The notes under the pieces are model-generated. The model was not told the origin of the DNA. It saw only the letters and a program-made list of their open reading frames with translations, and ran no database searches. The position numbers and the translations under genes are program-made. Below, one piece after another: positions 48,241-60,092 of a stretch of DNA of 64,000 nt. The stretch's first letter is position 1, and every line of letters starts with the position of its first letter. The stretch is from Knoxdaviesia capensis (lineage: Eukaryota; Ascomycota; Sordariomycetes; Microascales; Gondwanamycetaceae). The DNA is taken from positions 921,755 through 985,754 of the forward strand of contig LNGK01000003.1 of the NCBI GenBank assembly GCA_001510575.1, in the 5' to 3' direction.

Positions 48241-48287
48241 ACTCACACTCACACTCACACTCACACACACACACACACACGCACACA
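48241..48287. repeat. CACTCA/(CA)n repeat abutting a start codon
   Basis: Alternating ACTCAC units passing into about nine CA dinucleotides and ending directly at the ATG of the F-box gene, so it forms the whole proximal leader. Confidence 0.9.
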
Positions 48288-49343
48288 ATGGCGTCAATAT
48301 CACCCCCATCTCCGGCCCCGGCCCCGGCCTCTCCCCCCATCCTCAACCTCCCCCTCGACATCCTCTTCTCCTTCCTCGACCACTTCCCCCCGGCCGACCG
48401 CCTCGCCTTCGCCACCACCTGCAAGGCGCTCTACCAGAGCTGCCTGCCACGCACCCAGAAAGAGCTCGCCCGCGCCCCCTCCGCCGTGCGCTCCGCCGCG
48501 AAACTCGACTTCCTGGCCGTGCTCGAGCGCGACATGCCCGGCCGCGCGCTGTGCTTCGGCTGCTCGCGGCTCCACCCGGCCCCGAGCGCCCCACTTCCGC
48601 CGGCGCGGCCGCTGGACGTCGGCCGCTCGTGCCGGCACGCGTTCGCGTGGGCGCCCGACGATGCCTTCGGCATGACGTTCCTGGACGCCCGGCTCGCCAT
48701 GACGCGCTTCCGCCGCGGGGACCCGCTGGCGCCGTCGGTGCTGGCCCACACCGCCTCGGCCGTGCTGCCCCTGCGCGCCGGTCGTCCCGCCGTCCCCCGG
48801 CTGGCCGTTACCGTGAAGCGGGACGTGGCTGCGGCTGTGGTTGCCGGCGAGCTGTACCTGCGCGTCGAGCACGAGTTCTCGGCCTCGGCCGCGCCCTCGC
48901 ACCCGCTGACGCCCGACACCTTCGCCGAGGTCCTATCCGCCCGCAGCGCGCCGTACGGCATCTGCGCCCACATGCAGCTGCAGGCCCACCCGCCCTCCCC
49001 CACCGCCACCCCCAGCAGCGCCGCCAAGAAGGCCCTGCTGGCCACAGACGCCGTGTGGCGGACCCCCGGCGTGCCCGTGCGCGGCTGCTGCGCGCGCTGC
49101 TTCACCGACTACGAAGTGTGCGCCGAGCCCGCCGGCGACCGCCAGGCCCCGCTGCGGCTGCGTGTGACCGCCGTGCACGCGTTCGGCGGCTGCGCGACGC
49201 CCGACGACCTGAAGTGGCAGGTCGCGCTGTCGTACCCGAAGCACCCGCGTGCGCGGCTGTTCCGCCGCGCCGATGGGGGGGAGGTGCGGGATGCATGGGA
49301 ACGCATGGCGGCTGGCGGCGAGGATGTGGTGATGAGCGAGTGA
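48288..49343 (+). CDS. F-box protein
   Basis: Single exon, 351 residues. After a Pro/Ala-rich start, residues ~18-55 match an F-box (LNLPLDILFSFLDHFPPADRLAFATTCKALY), the motif that binds Skp1 in SCF ubiquitin ligases. The remainder has Cys pairs (CFGCSRLHP, later CCARC) and predicted beta-rich blocks. No LRR, WD40 or Kelch repeats are visible, as is usual for the many fungus-specific F-box proteins with unknown substrate-binding parts. ATG at 48288 is the first in frame after the CA-rich leader; upstream in-frame codons are simple repeat. Substrate cannot be predicted. Confidence 0.88.
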   Translation: MASISPPSPAPAPASPPILNLPLDILFSFLDHFPPADRLAFATTCKALYQSCLPRTQKELARAPSAVRSAAKLDFLAVLERDMPGRALCFGCSRLHPAPSAPLPPARPLDVGRSCRHAFAWAPDDAFGMTFLDARLAMTRFRRGDPLAPSVLAHTASAVLPLRAGRPAVPRLAVTVKRDVAAAVVAGELYLRVEHEFSASAAPSHPLTPDTFAEVLSARSAPYGICAHMQLQAHPPSPTATPSSAAKKALLATDAVWRTPGVPVRGCCARCFTDYEVCAEPAGDRQAPLRLRVTAVHAFGGCATPDDLKWQVALSYPKHPRARLFRRADGGEVRDAWERMAAGGEDVVMSE

Positions 49344-50001
49344 GTGAGTTTACAAGTAAGGGTGGTGGTGACTTGGAATGGGGCATACACAAATCGTATT
49401 TGTCTTTTCTTATGAGGTTCATGTCTACAAAAATGGGTTCCGGCGTTCCTGCTTTCCAGCTCATGTCGTTTGGTTTCATACGTGCTCGTCGATTGAGCTT
49501 AATACATAACTTTGTCTTTTGTGCGGGACACGCGGTGTCTCTCCGTCTTACACTTACACGCCCCGCTCTCTGGTATCTGAATACGTGTGTTTCGACGCCA
49601 TTACCTATCGCCATCACGTCTTCCGTCTCGACACTCCCAGCAACCATTGTCCGCGACACACTGCAGACCGCTTGCGCCGCCACGGCCGCCACGATGGCCC
49701 ACCCTCCTGCGCACCACACACTGCCCAGGCAGAGCCCAAGCCCGGCTGGCCCCCGATGTCGGAGCGCTCTGCCCACGTCCCAGCACCGCGAGCACAACCC
49801 CAACCGCCATCGGAAGTGCATCGCTTCCACAGTGTGCACAACGAGGACGCAGGTTGGGGGGGTTTGCGTTGGGGGCCAAACACAGCGTGCGGTGCCGTGC
49901 GATGGCCGTGTTTGTCGGGCCTCACCCTCTCGTGCGTGCGTGTCAGCGTAATCGCACGAGCAGACAAACCAAGCACCAGCCAAACACGCCAAGCGTTACA
50001 C

Positions 50002-50003
<2 letters not shown>

Positions 50004-50037
<34 letters not shown>
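50004..50037. repeat. (GT)17 microsatellite
   Basis: Thirty-four bases of perfect GT repeat, among the longest simple repeats in the window. Confidence 0.95.
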
Positions 50038-50038
<1 letters not shown>

Positions 50039-52069
50039 GCTTGATTGCCTCCGGTCAGCCGCTTTACTTCCCTTTCTTTCTGTTTCCTTCTCGTTTGGGC
50101 CTGGACGCCCAACACCCATCGGCCAAGCCCTCCGGGTTGGGCGTACGCGGTTGTCCACTGCACGACAGTGTGTCTCCCGAACCGGCAATGCAAATGCCCG
50201 ATATGGAAAAAAAATGGGGGCGAAGAACCTTGCCGCGTGTTTGCTCTTGGACTGAGAAACAAACCTCCGTTTGGTTTTTTCTTGCTTTTTTAAAGGGTGA
50301 TCACGGCGTTGCATCTAAAGGTCTAAACGTCCACCTTCTCAGCGTGTCTTTCCATCTGGCTCTCCAACGGCTCTTATCCCGAAACGGGGACAAGTCTGTT
50401 ATCACCCAGCGAGCGAAAGATCCCCATATCCACATTGCGTACGAGCAACGGCTGTGATAAGGGGCGCTCGTTATCTCTGGATGCAGGCAAGTTACATCTG
50501 CTCACCGCTGTTAACACCTGATTGGCGAGAATCGGCGAGTGGAACTCCCCCCGCGGGAGCAGAAATCCTGCAGAGCAAATCGCACCTCGTGTGTGTGAGA
50601 GTGTCTTCCAGCACCCTTATCAACGGGGCCAGCAGCGGTTGCTTCCCCATGTGCATGTGTGCATCCACAACACACATGGAGAGCCCAGCACCGGGTGGTA
50701 ATTATCCACCCTGCAGTATGCCTGGGGCCCAAAGCCTTGCCTCGCGACCTTGGTGTTGTTTGCAGATTGGCATATCAGTGTATTCGCAGTCTGCATGCAC
50801 AGCTGGCTCTCCACACTCGCAACGCCACACAGGTGTTGGCACCCAACTGGGAACCGTAAGGCCCTCCTCCCCGTCGAGAGAGCGAGCACTATCTCCAAGA
50901 CCGCCAGGACTGATGTCCACGACTGCGCTCCTGCAAGCGAGACACCCAAAGAGCCCTGAACGCAAGAGATGGGAAATCGAAAGAGCCGGCCAGCCGGCCA
51001 CTCGCCGAGCGAGCGCCGACCGTCGCGGGTGGGGCTTTGTGTGGGCTTCGTGTGTGTGGCCGACCGGGGAGGGGAAGCGACAGAGACACACAACAGAGTA
51101 CGGACCAAGAAACGCCCCCGAGAGGAGGAAGCGCGGCGTGCAGACGCCGTGACAACGCAGATGTTGGCAGTAACCTACCTGTTTCTGTCCTTTCTCTTGG
51201 TTTCTTGTCCGGTGTTGAGGGTGGAAAATTGAGAAACACTCAATTTACTCATGCCATACAGCCAAGAATCTCGGCTGGGGAAAAAGAACCCATATGCCGG
51301 TAGTTTGCGGCCTGCCGATTGCAGCGCTTGATGCATGGACTCTTTCGTATTGCGTTTTATCTGACTTTATTTTGGGAAATAAGGGTGAGGGGCAGTTTAA
51401 GATGCCAAAGATCCTCCTGCCCGGGGTTCTTCGGTCCAGATACGTCTCTTAACCCTAGAACCTCTCAATCTCTCCTGGCGTTCATTCCAACGGCAACAAC
51501 CTCCCGACGCCGGAAGACTCTTCGCTCCTTTTCCTGGCTTCCAAGCAACACCCGAAATGAAGTCACTCTGACACACACACGAACAATGGCGGCACGAGAC
51601 CACTGGAACTGCATATGGACGGCCAACATGCTAAGCCAAAACGCCCAGCGCTTGCTATCGCCCGCAATTGGCTGGCCAAGCGTCTGGACTGTCTTAAAAG
51701 TGTTGGTGCGAAGTGACCCCGGGCTTGGGTTCAAACTGCTGAAGGGCTTTGCTGTTGAGATTCTGGTCCCCGCCCGGGGATTCGCTGTGGTCTGGGTCCT
51801 ATCCCCTCGAATGCAGTCGGTCATTGATCTGCGTGCTGGCTGTAAGCACATTCCAGGTCCCGAAGCATTCGGTGCTTCACCGCCTACCAAACCCGTTCAT
51901 CGGTGACTTCAGCTCGACGAAAGGAGCATGTCTCAACCACCTACCAAGACCAGCGATCTCCAATGCCATCACATTTCATCAACTCCATCCCATTCACTTC
52001 CATTCCGGTCGATATCCCGTCACGTGGAGCAGCACACCCACACGGTTCAAGGCCCCTCCCACACAGCGC

Positions 52070-52333
52070 ATGGCCACTGGAAAGAAAGGTGGAAATGCAA
52101 TGCAGGGAGGAGGGGCCGTGGAAAGTGATGAAAAGTCCACGAGAGAGAGCCAAGCCGACGCAGCCAAAACGACCAAAAAGTCTCGCTTGGTCCAGATTGT
52201 GGTCCAGGGCGCGGAAGTACTGAGTACCTACACTGACTACTCTAAACCCGCCGATGTCGAGGTACTGGGGACAGTGCAACCCAGCGTGTGGAGCCCACCA
52301 GATCAGCTCAGGGCCGCACGTGTGGGACTTTGA
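52070..52333 (+). CDS. Possible small protein, weak
   Basis: An 87-codon frame from ATG at 52070 encodes a Lys/Gly/Ser-rich start (MATGKKGGNAMQGGG) followed by KSRLVQIVVQGAEVLSTYTD. Composition is more protein-like than most open frames here, but I see no domain, intron or promoter evidence. It may be noise. Confidence 0.2.
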   Translation: MATGKKGGNAMQGGGAVESDEKSTRESQADAAKTTKKSRLVQIVVQGAEVLSTYTDYSKPADVEVLGTVQPSVWSPPDQLRAARVGL

Positions 52334-52823
52334 AGTTTTCCGTGTGGGTTTTTACACCGTAGATATCCGGCGCCGCGAGCTGGCGATCACTTCATGGTGG
52401 CTCTTAGCCGAGCAGTCCCCGAGAGACACATATACATCTAAGTGCATATATGCTGCACATCAACGGTGAACATCAGGAGACGGCAGGAATCGCCGCCACT
52501 CATTCCCATTCAGATCTATTTTCAGCGTCGCCAACCACCACGAGCGCGGCCTAGATACGATTGCATTCCTACGGCGCGATGAAACAACGTACGGCAGCGA
52601 GCGGGCTCCACAGCGCCGATTACACCCAAAGTTCTCTCGCCAGGGGTTGTCTCTTGGTGTTCTTCTTTTTGTGGGAAATCCCGCTGGTTTCTTTCCTGAA
52701 TCACAGATAGAGCGATGAAGGTAGCATTTCTGTGGTTTTTTTTAATTGATTTTTGTGTGCGGCCACCACCACCCCCCATCCCATGGCAGTGCCAAGAAGA
52801 GATCCCGGTTAGCACAGCCACGA

Positions 52824-53014
52824 TGGCGAAGACGACAGCAAAACAGGTTCTTGGGAACTATCGTCTGGATTTCCTCAGAGGTGTGGACCAAGTCTGTGTT
52901 TACATTTATGGATTTGTCGCTGGTGTGGGCTTCACGACCTGGCTTAACGACCTTCTAAAAAGATGCTTGGCGAGGCGAGCTACGTGCATTTCGAAAGTCA
53001 AGAACTCCAATTAA
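52824..53014 (+). CDS. Possible small protein, weak
   Basis: A 63-residue frame (MAKTTAKQVLGNYRLDFLRG, then a mildly hydrophobic stretch VCVYIYGFVAGVGF and a basic tail). A CAG acceptor-like site lies upstream, so it might be the last exon of a small gene. No family is recognised. Confidence 0.18.
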
Positions 53015-55553
53015 TCCAACGGCCCAATCCAATCACGACAAAGACCATGACTATGTTTATGTACGGTACTCCTAAGTGCTAACTGTGTCGGTTTTCCGCA
53101 CCTGGCCCGGATCAATGACCGAGGCGCTCGGAGTCCGGACACGGTGTCAGCACCATGCTTTGAAATAGAGAGTCCTGGAGTTCTCCTCTGTGTAGACCGG
53201 CCATTAGTCAGACATCAATCTAAGTGTCTTATATGCTAGCCAACATGGGGATCATCTGGCCACATTTGCATTTGTTCTTAAACAGATAATATTCAGGACG
53301 GCATGCCCAAGATGCGGGCAAGAATCCGTCCTGGAGTGAGTGGGTGGGTGGGCATGGACCAACCAACCAACCGTTACTGACCTTCCGGGAACAGCATAGA
53401 CAAACAGGGTCGGTCGTACATGGGGGGCGGGTGTGTGTGTGTGCTGTGCGCCCCCATTTCTCTGTGCTCTGCGAGACTGTTGTGGAACATTTGCAAACAA
53501 GAGTCCACTGATCAACGGGTTTCCAGAGCACAGTAGAATTCCAAAACATCCCACCATTTGCAGATCGATGATTTCTGTGATCCAGGGAGAGAAAAAAGAC
53601 CAAAAAGCAAATACCCAGACTCGTGTCTCTGATCATCATCATGATGAACGAGGTCAACCGATGCGGGGCACGTCTCGCCCCAGGCCAATGAGCGACGGCG
53701 CTGTCACCCAAGATACCCCAGGATTCGCAGTGTCTCTCTCTCTCTCGCCCATTCCCATCCCAAAACCCGCGCCAGTTGTTGACTTTGTTTAGGAAGAAGT
53801 CCGGCATTCCGCTAAGAGCAGAGGGAATGGCACGGATGTACTTTGTGTAGTAGGTTTCTACATGTTCGGTACATGTATGTCGAGGTGGTGGTGGGAGCCA
53901 GAAACACCAACCGGGCGCCAGCTCCAAAAACCTTAAACCAACACACACAGCGTACAGCAAACAAGTGCGCGCGCACAGGTTCTGTGTTTCCGCTGCGCAC
54001 ACGGGGAATGTGCCGAGCTTCCGAACCCGCCCAGCTTTTTTTTTTTTGGTCGATAACGGGCTTCAAGACTTCTGTCAAAATGTATGGAGGGACAGTTAAG
54101 TTGTGCTTTTGTCTTGGGGCTTTTTTCTGCTCCCCATATGTCTCTATGCCGCTTCTCTCGTCTTCGGCGCCGTGAACCCCGATCGAGATGCGTAACCCCC
54201 TCCTTCCTGTTTTACGCCGGACACTACTTGACCGAGCCCCGACTCCCTCTCGGCCTAGTGTGGGGTGGTTTCGGGGCATGTTCACTCGGCCATCCCCGCC
54301 CGAAAACGGCCACGAAGCACGGCATCGCTGCACAATTAGTGTACACACGTATCTTCTCCTCGGGACAACTGACGCTGCCACAGAGAGACGTCCGTATAGG
54401 TACACCGAGAACCCCGATGCTACTGTGGGACTGGGGATCCGGACTCCACCCAGATAGTGCATCGCAAAGGCAAACGTAGCACGCTGGGCTTCTCTGCGCA
54501 GCAGGATTGAAGGGGCTGGTGATAAGTGCGAGCATCATATCTGGCCTCTAGATTTCTCCGGGCCTCCGCTCTACGCTGAAAACGACTGAACCACCCGGCG
54601 CAACTTGGCGTGTGTATGCTGGTGGGTGGATTTTGTCTTGGCCGCGTCTTGGTATTCTCACCATCCGTATCTTGCGCCCCAATGAAGCAGGGTTGGCCGC
54701 TGCTGTAGCTTGCAGCGCCGTTTCGCCGCCTCTGCTATGGGGAGGGACGTTACTGCTCTAAATCACACTAAAGGGTGGTCACGCCTGCTGTGAAGCCGGA
54801 GTTGTTTGGGCGGCCTCTGTGTCTCTCTGACCGCTGGAGATTTCCCATCTGTGGCTTGAAGAATCAAGCCTGGCCTCGTGTGCCGCTCTGTTGCCCCCCG
54901 TGAAATCACTGCTGCACTATCTTCCCAGTGGCTCTTGCCTCCTGCGATATTCATGTAACGTTCTGCGAGCGGCCTCACCGATCCCATGATTGATCTCTCG
55001 ATCGCGGCTTCCCTTGCTGATTGCTCTTTCCACTCATGGCAACATGTGATGCGCATGACAAATTTCTCGGCTCTGGGGGTGACTGAAAGATGAATAACAC
55101 AGTTGCAGGTGATATGGTGGTGGAAGCTTTTAGGAAGGAGCCTCTCTATGAAAGTCACCGCCCCTGCCCCCCCCTCGTGCCTTAGTTACTTTACAGGCAG
55201 GAGCGACCCCCGGCTTCGGTTTGCTCTTTCCCAGGTCTTGTCTTGGCTCGCCTTCTGTCTTGCATTTAAAACCACAACTTCATCCCTCCCAATGCAACCG
55301 GGTGGCTTCACTCTTCCTCTTCTTCTCTTCTTCTTTTTTTCTTCCACCCAGCCCATCTTTATTGAGCTTCACGAGCTCCCTTTCCAACTTTTCTTACCCC
55401 TCCACGCCGTTTTTCTGTTTCTCGTTTTATCTCGCCATCGTAGCTTCACTGCCACCCCAATTCACAGTCCCAATCTTCTTCCATTCCCACCTTGTAACTT
55501 CCCCTCCCGCCGGAATCTCCGCCCGTTGTGCCCCTTCACCCAGCTTGATATCG

Positions 55554-58500
55554 ATGAGAGAACCCAACTCGTCCTCCAATGGCCCAGTCTCTGGATCCTC
55601 GGAAGCCATAAACGAACCGGATGAGCCCCCTTCAGGTTTATCTGCCTCTCCCGCCCACCCCTCGCCGTCGGCCGCCTCGTCGACCCTGAACGCCGTGCCG
55701 TCCGCCTCGCCGTCGCCCCCGGCTGCCGCCGCCGCCGCCGCCGCTCCGCCGCACGGACCCGCCCCGGCCCCGATCTCGCCGCTGTCGCCGTCATCGTCCA
55801 CTTCCGCCGAGAACCTCGCCCTGCTGTCGTCGCCCCACGTCGCCGCCGTCGCCGACCTCTCGCGCCTCCTCAACTCCGACAGCTCCAATGGACTCACTAC
55901 TACGGATGCCGCCGCCCGTCTCGAGAGAGATGGGCTGAACATGGTGCAAAATGCCAAGGGCATTTCCAAATGGCAAATCTTCCTTAGACAGATCTCCAAC
56001 AGTCTCACTGTCGTGCTTGTCATCGTCATGGTGCTCTCGTTCAGCATCAACGACTTCATTGAAGGAGCCGTAGTTACCGGAGTTATTCTGTTCAACATCA
56101 TCATCGGGTATGTCAACCAGCTAACCGCATTCTTCCAGCGATCGTCCTCCAGTTCCGTCACCCACTGTAGAGAGCGAGGCACGTGCCCCCGCACTGGCTT
56201 ATCCTCAGGGTGTTCTTCTTCTTCTTCTTCTTCTTGTCGTTCCTTAAATAGACCATTGTTATCTGCATCTTCTCTTTCCCCTCTCTTTTTCTTGTCTTCC
56301 CCATGCTTGGAGCTATAAGAAGCCTCGTTCCTTCGGGTTCATCTCTTCTACAAGCTCCTGGCTCGCTTTGTCGAGACCAGTAAAGTGACAGCATATGTTC
56401 ATTGCAATCTTGTGACTGGGGTACTCGTTGCCCGCCCAATGAATACTGAGGAGAGACTTTTTTGTTTCTACTCTTCTAGACTTTTCCTTTCTTCCCGACT
56501 CTGATGGTTCCTCTTCGGAGGCCGTCGGGTCATTCCCGCCATCCCCGGATGTTTCTTTCCCATTGTTAACCACGCGTCCGTCTTTTGTCTTATCTCTAGC
56601 TTCTGGCAGGACTCCCGCGCCGAAAGCCAGATGCAGGCTCTCCAGAGCCTCGCATCGCCCACCTGCACCGTCGTCCGACAGGGCCACGCCTTCGAGATCA
56701 AGGCCGAGACCCTCGTTGTCGGCGACCTCGTGCGCATCTCCGTCGGCGACAAGGTTCCTGCCGACATGCGTCTTGTCGAAGGCATCAACCTGTCCGCCGA
56801 CGAAGCCATCCTGACCGGCGAGTCCCTCCCCACCAGCAAGCACGCCGATGTCATCCTGCCGACCGCCGACGTCCCGCTGGGCGACCGCATCAACCTCGTG
56901 TACTCTGGCACCGTCATCACCCGCGGTCGCGCCACCGGTCTCGTCACTAGCACTGGCATGGACACCGAGATGGGCAAGATCGCCGCTCTGCTCCGCGTGC
57001 GTCCCATTAGCAATCCCGATGACCCGTTCTCGATCCGTGCCCGCCGCTGGATCAAGACCAAGGCTCGCAGCGTCCTCGGCCTCGACGGTACTCCCCTGCA
57101 GAACAAGCTCAGCAAGTTCGCTCTCCTGCTCTTTGGCCTCGCTCTGGTTCTCGTCCTGATTGTCTTTGCCGCGAGCAAGTTCGACGTCCACGGCGAGGTT
57201 CTGATCTACGGTATCTGTGTCGGAGTCGCCGTCATCCCCGAGTCGCTGATTGCGGTGCTGACCTTGACTTTCACCGTGGCCGCCCGCTCCATGAGCAGCG
57301 GTAATGTCATTGTGCGCAACAAGGCCTCGCTGGAAGCTGTCGGCGGCGTCACCAACATCTGCTCGGACAAGACCGGAACCCTGACGCAGGGCCGCATGGT
57401 CACCCGCAAGATCTGGCTTGCCGACGAGACGGTCGCCACCGTCAAGGACACCACCGACCCGTTCGACCCCAGCAGCGGCAAGGTAGTGTGGACCGAGAAC
57501 CTCTCTGAGAAATCAGCGGAGATCACGGTCGAGGAAGAAAAGGGCCCGTCGGCGCGCCGCTCCGACTCGTTCACGCGCTTCGTCCAGGCCATTGCGCTGT
57601 GCAACAACGCAGTGGTGTCGGACGGCAAGACCGCCGTCGACGACAGCGCGTCGGTGGCCACCACAGCGCTGCCCACGACGTGGTCGGCGATCGGCGAGCC
57701 GACCGAGATCGCCCTGCAGGTGTTTGCCATGCGCTTCGGCAAGAGCAAGACGGACATCGTCGTCAACAAGCGCTGCAGCCTGCGCAAGGAGTTCCCGTTC
57801 GACTCGTCGTGCAAGCGCATGAGCGTCATCTACGACAGCGCCTCCATCGGCTGCAAGGTGTACACCAAGGGCGCGCTCGAGGCGCTGCTCCCGCTGCTCA
57901 ACGAGTCCGACGCCAAGAAGGCCGAAATCAACGCCAAGGCCGATAAGATGGCCGAGGAGGGTCTGCGTGTGCTCTGCGTCGCCAGCCGTGTTGTTTCCGA
58001 CGACGAGAACGTTGACAGCCGCGAGGCTGTCGAGTCCAACCTCACCTTCCTGGGCCTGGCCGGCCTGTACGACCCTCCCCGTCTAGAGACCCCGATTGCC
58101 GTCAAGCAGTGCAAGGCTGCCGGCATCCAGGTGCACATGGTCACCGGCGACCACATCAAGACTGCCACGTCGATCGCCTACGAAGTCGGAATCCTCCCGC
58201 GGTCTGTCTCGCCTGAGAACCTTGGAACCATGGTCATGGCCGCGTCGGCCTTTGACGCCCTCAGCGATGAGGAGGTTGACGCGCTGGAGGCCCTCCCGCT
58301 GGTAATTGCCCGGTGCACGCCGCTCACCAAGGTGCGCATGCTGCAGGCGATGCACCGCCGCAAGGCGTTCTGCATCATGACCGGCGACGGCGTCAACGAC
58401 TCGCCGGCGCTGAAGCAGTCGGACGTGGGTATTGCCATGGGCATGCGCGGTAGCGATGTCGCCAAGGAAGCCGCTGATATGGTTCTCACCGACGACAACT

Positions 58501-59376
58501 TTGCCTCGATTGTTACTGCCATCCGTGAAGGTCGCCGCCTCTTTGATAACATTCAGAAGGTTAGCCCACTCCCATACAACTTGCTCTCTTTAAGGGTCAT
58601 CACTAACACTTGTCTTATAGTTCCTTCTACATCTTCTGATCTCAAACATTGCCCAGGTGGTCCTCCTCCTGATCGGCCTCGCCTTCAAGGACGACTCGGG
58701 CGTGTCCATCTTCCCGCTGTCGCCGCTGGAGATCCTGTGGGCCAACCTGGTGACGTCGTCGTTCCTGGCAGTCGGACTCGGCATGGAAGCCGCGCAGCTC
58801 GACATCCTCGAGCGGCCGCCGCAGGACCTCAAGGTCGGCGTGTTCACGGTCGACCTGATCCGCGACAAGTTCATCTACGGCACGTTTATGGGCGGGCTGT
58901 GTCTCGCGGCGTTCACGCTGATCGCGTACACCGGCGGCGGCAGCCTCGGCGACGACTGCAACGAGGGCTACAACAGCAGCTGCGACACGGTGTTCCGGGC
59001 GCGCTCGACGACGTACGCCACGCTGAGCTTCCTGCTGCTGGTCACGGCGTGGGAGGTCAAGCACTTCCAGCGCAGCCTGTGGGCCATGGACCCCGAGCTG
59101 TGGTCTGGCCCGATGTCGCTGTTCAAGACCATCTGGCGCAACCGCTTCCTGTTCTGGGCGGTTGTGGCGGGTTTTGCGATCACGTTCCCCGTCATCTACA
59201 TCCCCGTGTTCAACGAGAAGGTGTTTAAGCACCAGTCGATCACGTGGGAGTGGGGTGTGGTGTTTGGGTGTGTGGCCGCGTACATCGGCCTCGTGGAGGC
59301 GTGGAAGGCGCTCAAGCGGCGTCTGGGCATGGGCGTGCAGCCGCATGTGCACGCCGACGCCGAGTACCAGGTGTAA
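55554..59376 (+). CDS. P-type Na+/K+-exporting ATPase, ENA type (P2D)
   Basis: Three exons (55554-56107, 56600-58559, 58621-59376) give 1089 residues. Intron 1 is 492 nt; intron 2 is 61 nt. The first ~105 residues are a Ser/Pro/Ala-rich extension. The P-type core follows: an N-terminal cation-ATPase segment (LTTTDAAARLERDGLN), TM2 ending NIIIG, the spliced FWQDSRAE, actuator motif LTGES (~257), TM4 VAVIPESL (~396), phosphorylation motif CSDKTGTLTQG (~440), nucleotide-binding domain, TGDGVNDSPALKQSDVGIAMG (~778), and six C-terminal spans. ENA pumps at the plasma membrane export Na+ or K+ at high salt and alkaline pH. The VIPESL and SDKTGTLTQG forms fit this group. ATG 55554 is preferred because upstream codons lie in a CT-rich leader. 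All catalytic residues are present. Confidence 0.93.
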
Positions 59377-60092
59377 GGCTTGACGTCATGTCCTGCAGAT
59401 GCCCGCTCATCAGCAGTAGCAGTGCTGCATGTATCTCATGCCCCAGTGTCTTCTTCATTGATGTGCTCTGGTGGCAGGACTGATACACCACTCCGGTGCC
59501 TCGGCATCACGAGTTCCGCGCTATTCCGGGTACCCCTTTCCTTTCCTTTTTCTTTTTTTTTTCGACATCCGGTCTGCATTGTCCCCTGGTTTCTTGGCCT
59601 CCGGGTCTAGCGATTGCCATATCTGGAAACGCTGGTCCTAGGACCCGAAACCCATGTTCCCTTCTTGTGATGAAGTGGTCTTTCCCGTCGTCACGTACTT
59701 TTTTTGCTTTGGACTTTTTTTTTTCTTTTTTTCATCTACCGACTTTGCACCGATGTTCGTTGACTTTATTATTTTCTGTTATCCGATCTTCCAAAATACT
59801 GGCGCATTTCCTTCAGATGTAGCAGTAGCTTTAAAACCCAGTTCGGCTCCTTAACCTCAGATTGAAAATTAAATTTGATGTGCGCAGTTGTGCGCAGTTC
59901 CGCGCGGAAGATATCTCGTGTCTATGCGGGACTGGCCCGTTTGTCTGCAATATAATTTGTCTGCTGCCTCTTTCAGATGTTTGCCCTGTTGTCCTGGTGA
60001 ATTGTGCGTGTATGGAATGTATTTCATGACGAAGAATTGGTTTTGATGAGTACTGGTACTAGTAGGAGGGAACATCTTCTTCGTGTGACCCG
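59377..60092. other. Convergent intergenic region
   Basis: 3' flanks of the ATPase and of the SRPBCC gene. T-rich runs near 59545-59565 and 59700-59730. No gene seen. Confidence 0.55.

Larger units (their letters stand above)
45381..48287. other. 2.9 kb intergenic region
   Basis: No gene recognised. It contains a poly-T tract near 46560-46580, A-rich runs near 46400 and one TACAGTAC octamer (47009-47016). The right end is the F-box gene promoter, with a TATA box and a CA-rich repeat that touches the start codon. Confidence 0.5.
49344..55553. other. 6.2 kb region without a clear gene
   Basis: Contains a long (GT)n microsatellite (50004-50037) and other GT tracts (near 53431). Two weak small frames lie at 52070-52333 and 52824-53014. 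The last ~450 bp (55150-55550) are strongly pyrimidine-rich and are the promoter/leader of the P-type ATPase. Other open frames show no domain or coding bias. Confidence 0.5.

Noticed and set aside
48023..49951. 642-codon plus-strand frame overlapping the F-box gene
   Set aside because: Out of frame with the F-box domain; Arg/Pro/Ala-rich shadow extended through GC-rich coding DNA and flanking microsatellite.
55221..55553. Upstream in-frame ATG (55221) for the ATPase
   Set aside because: Would add about 110 residues of translated CT-rich leader (Phe/Leu/Ser/Pro-rich) with no resemblance to ATPase N-termini.
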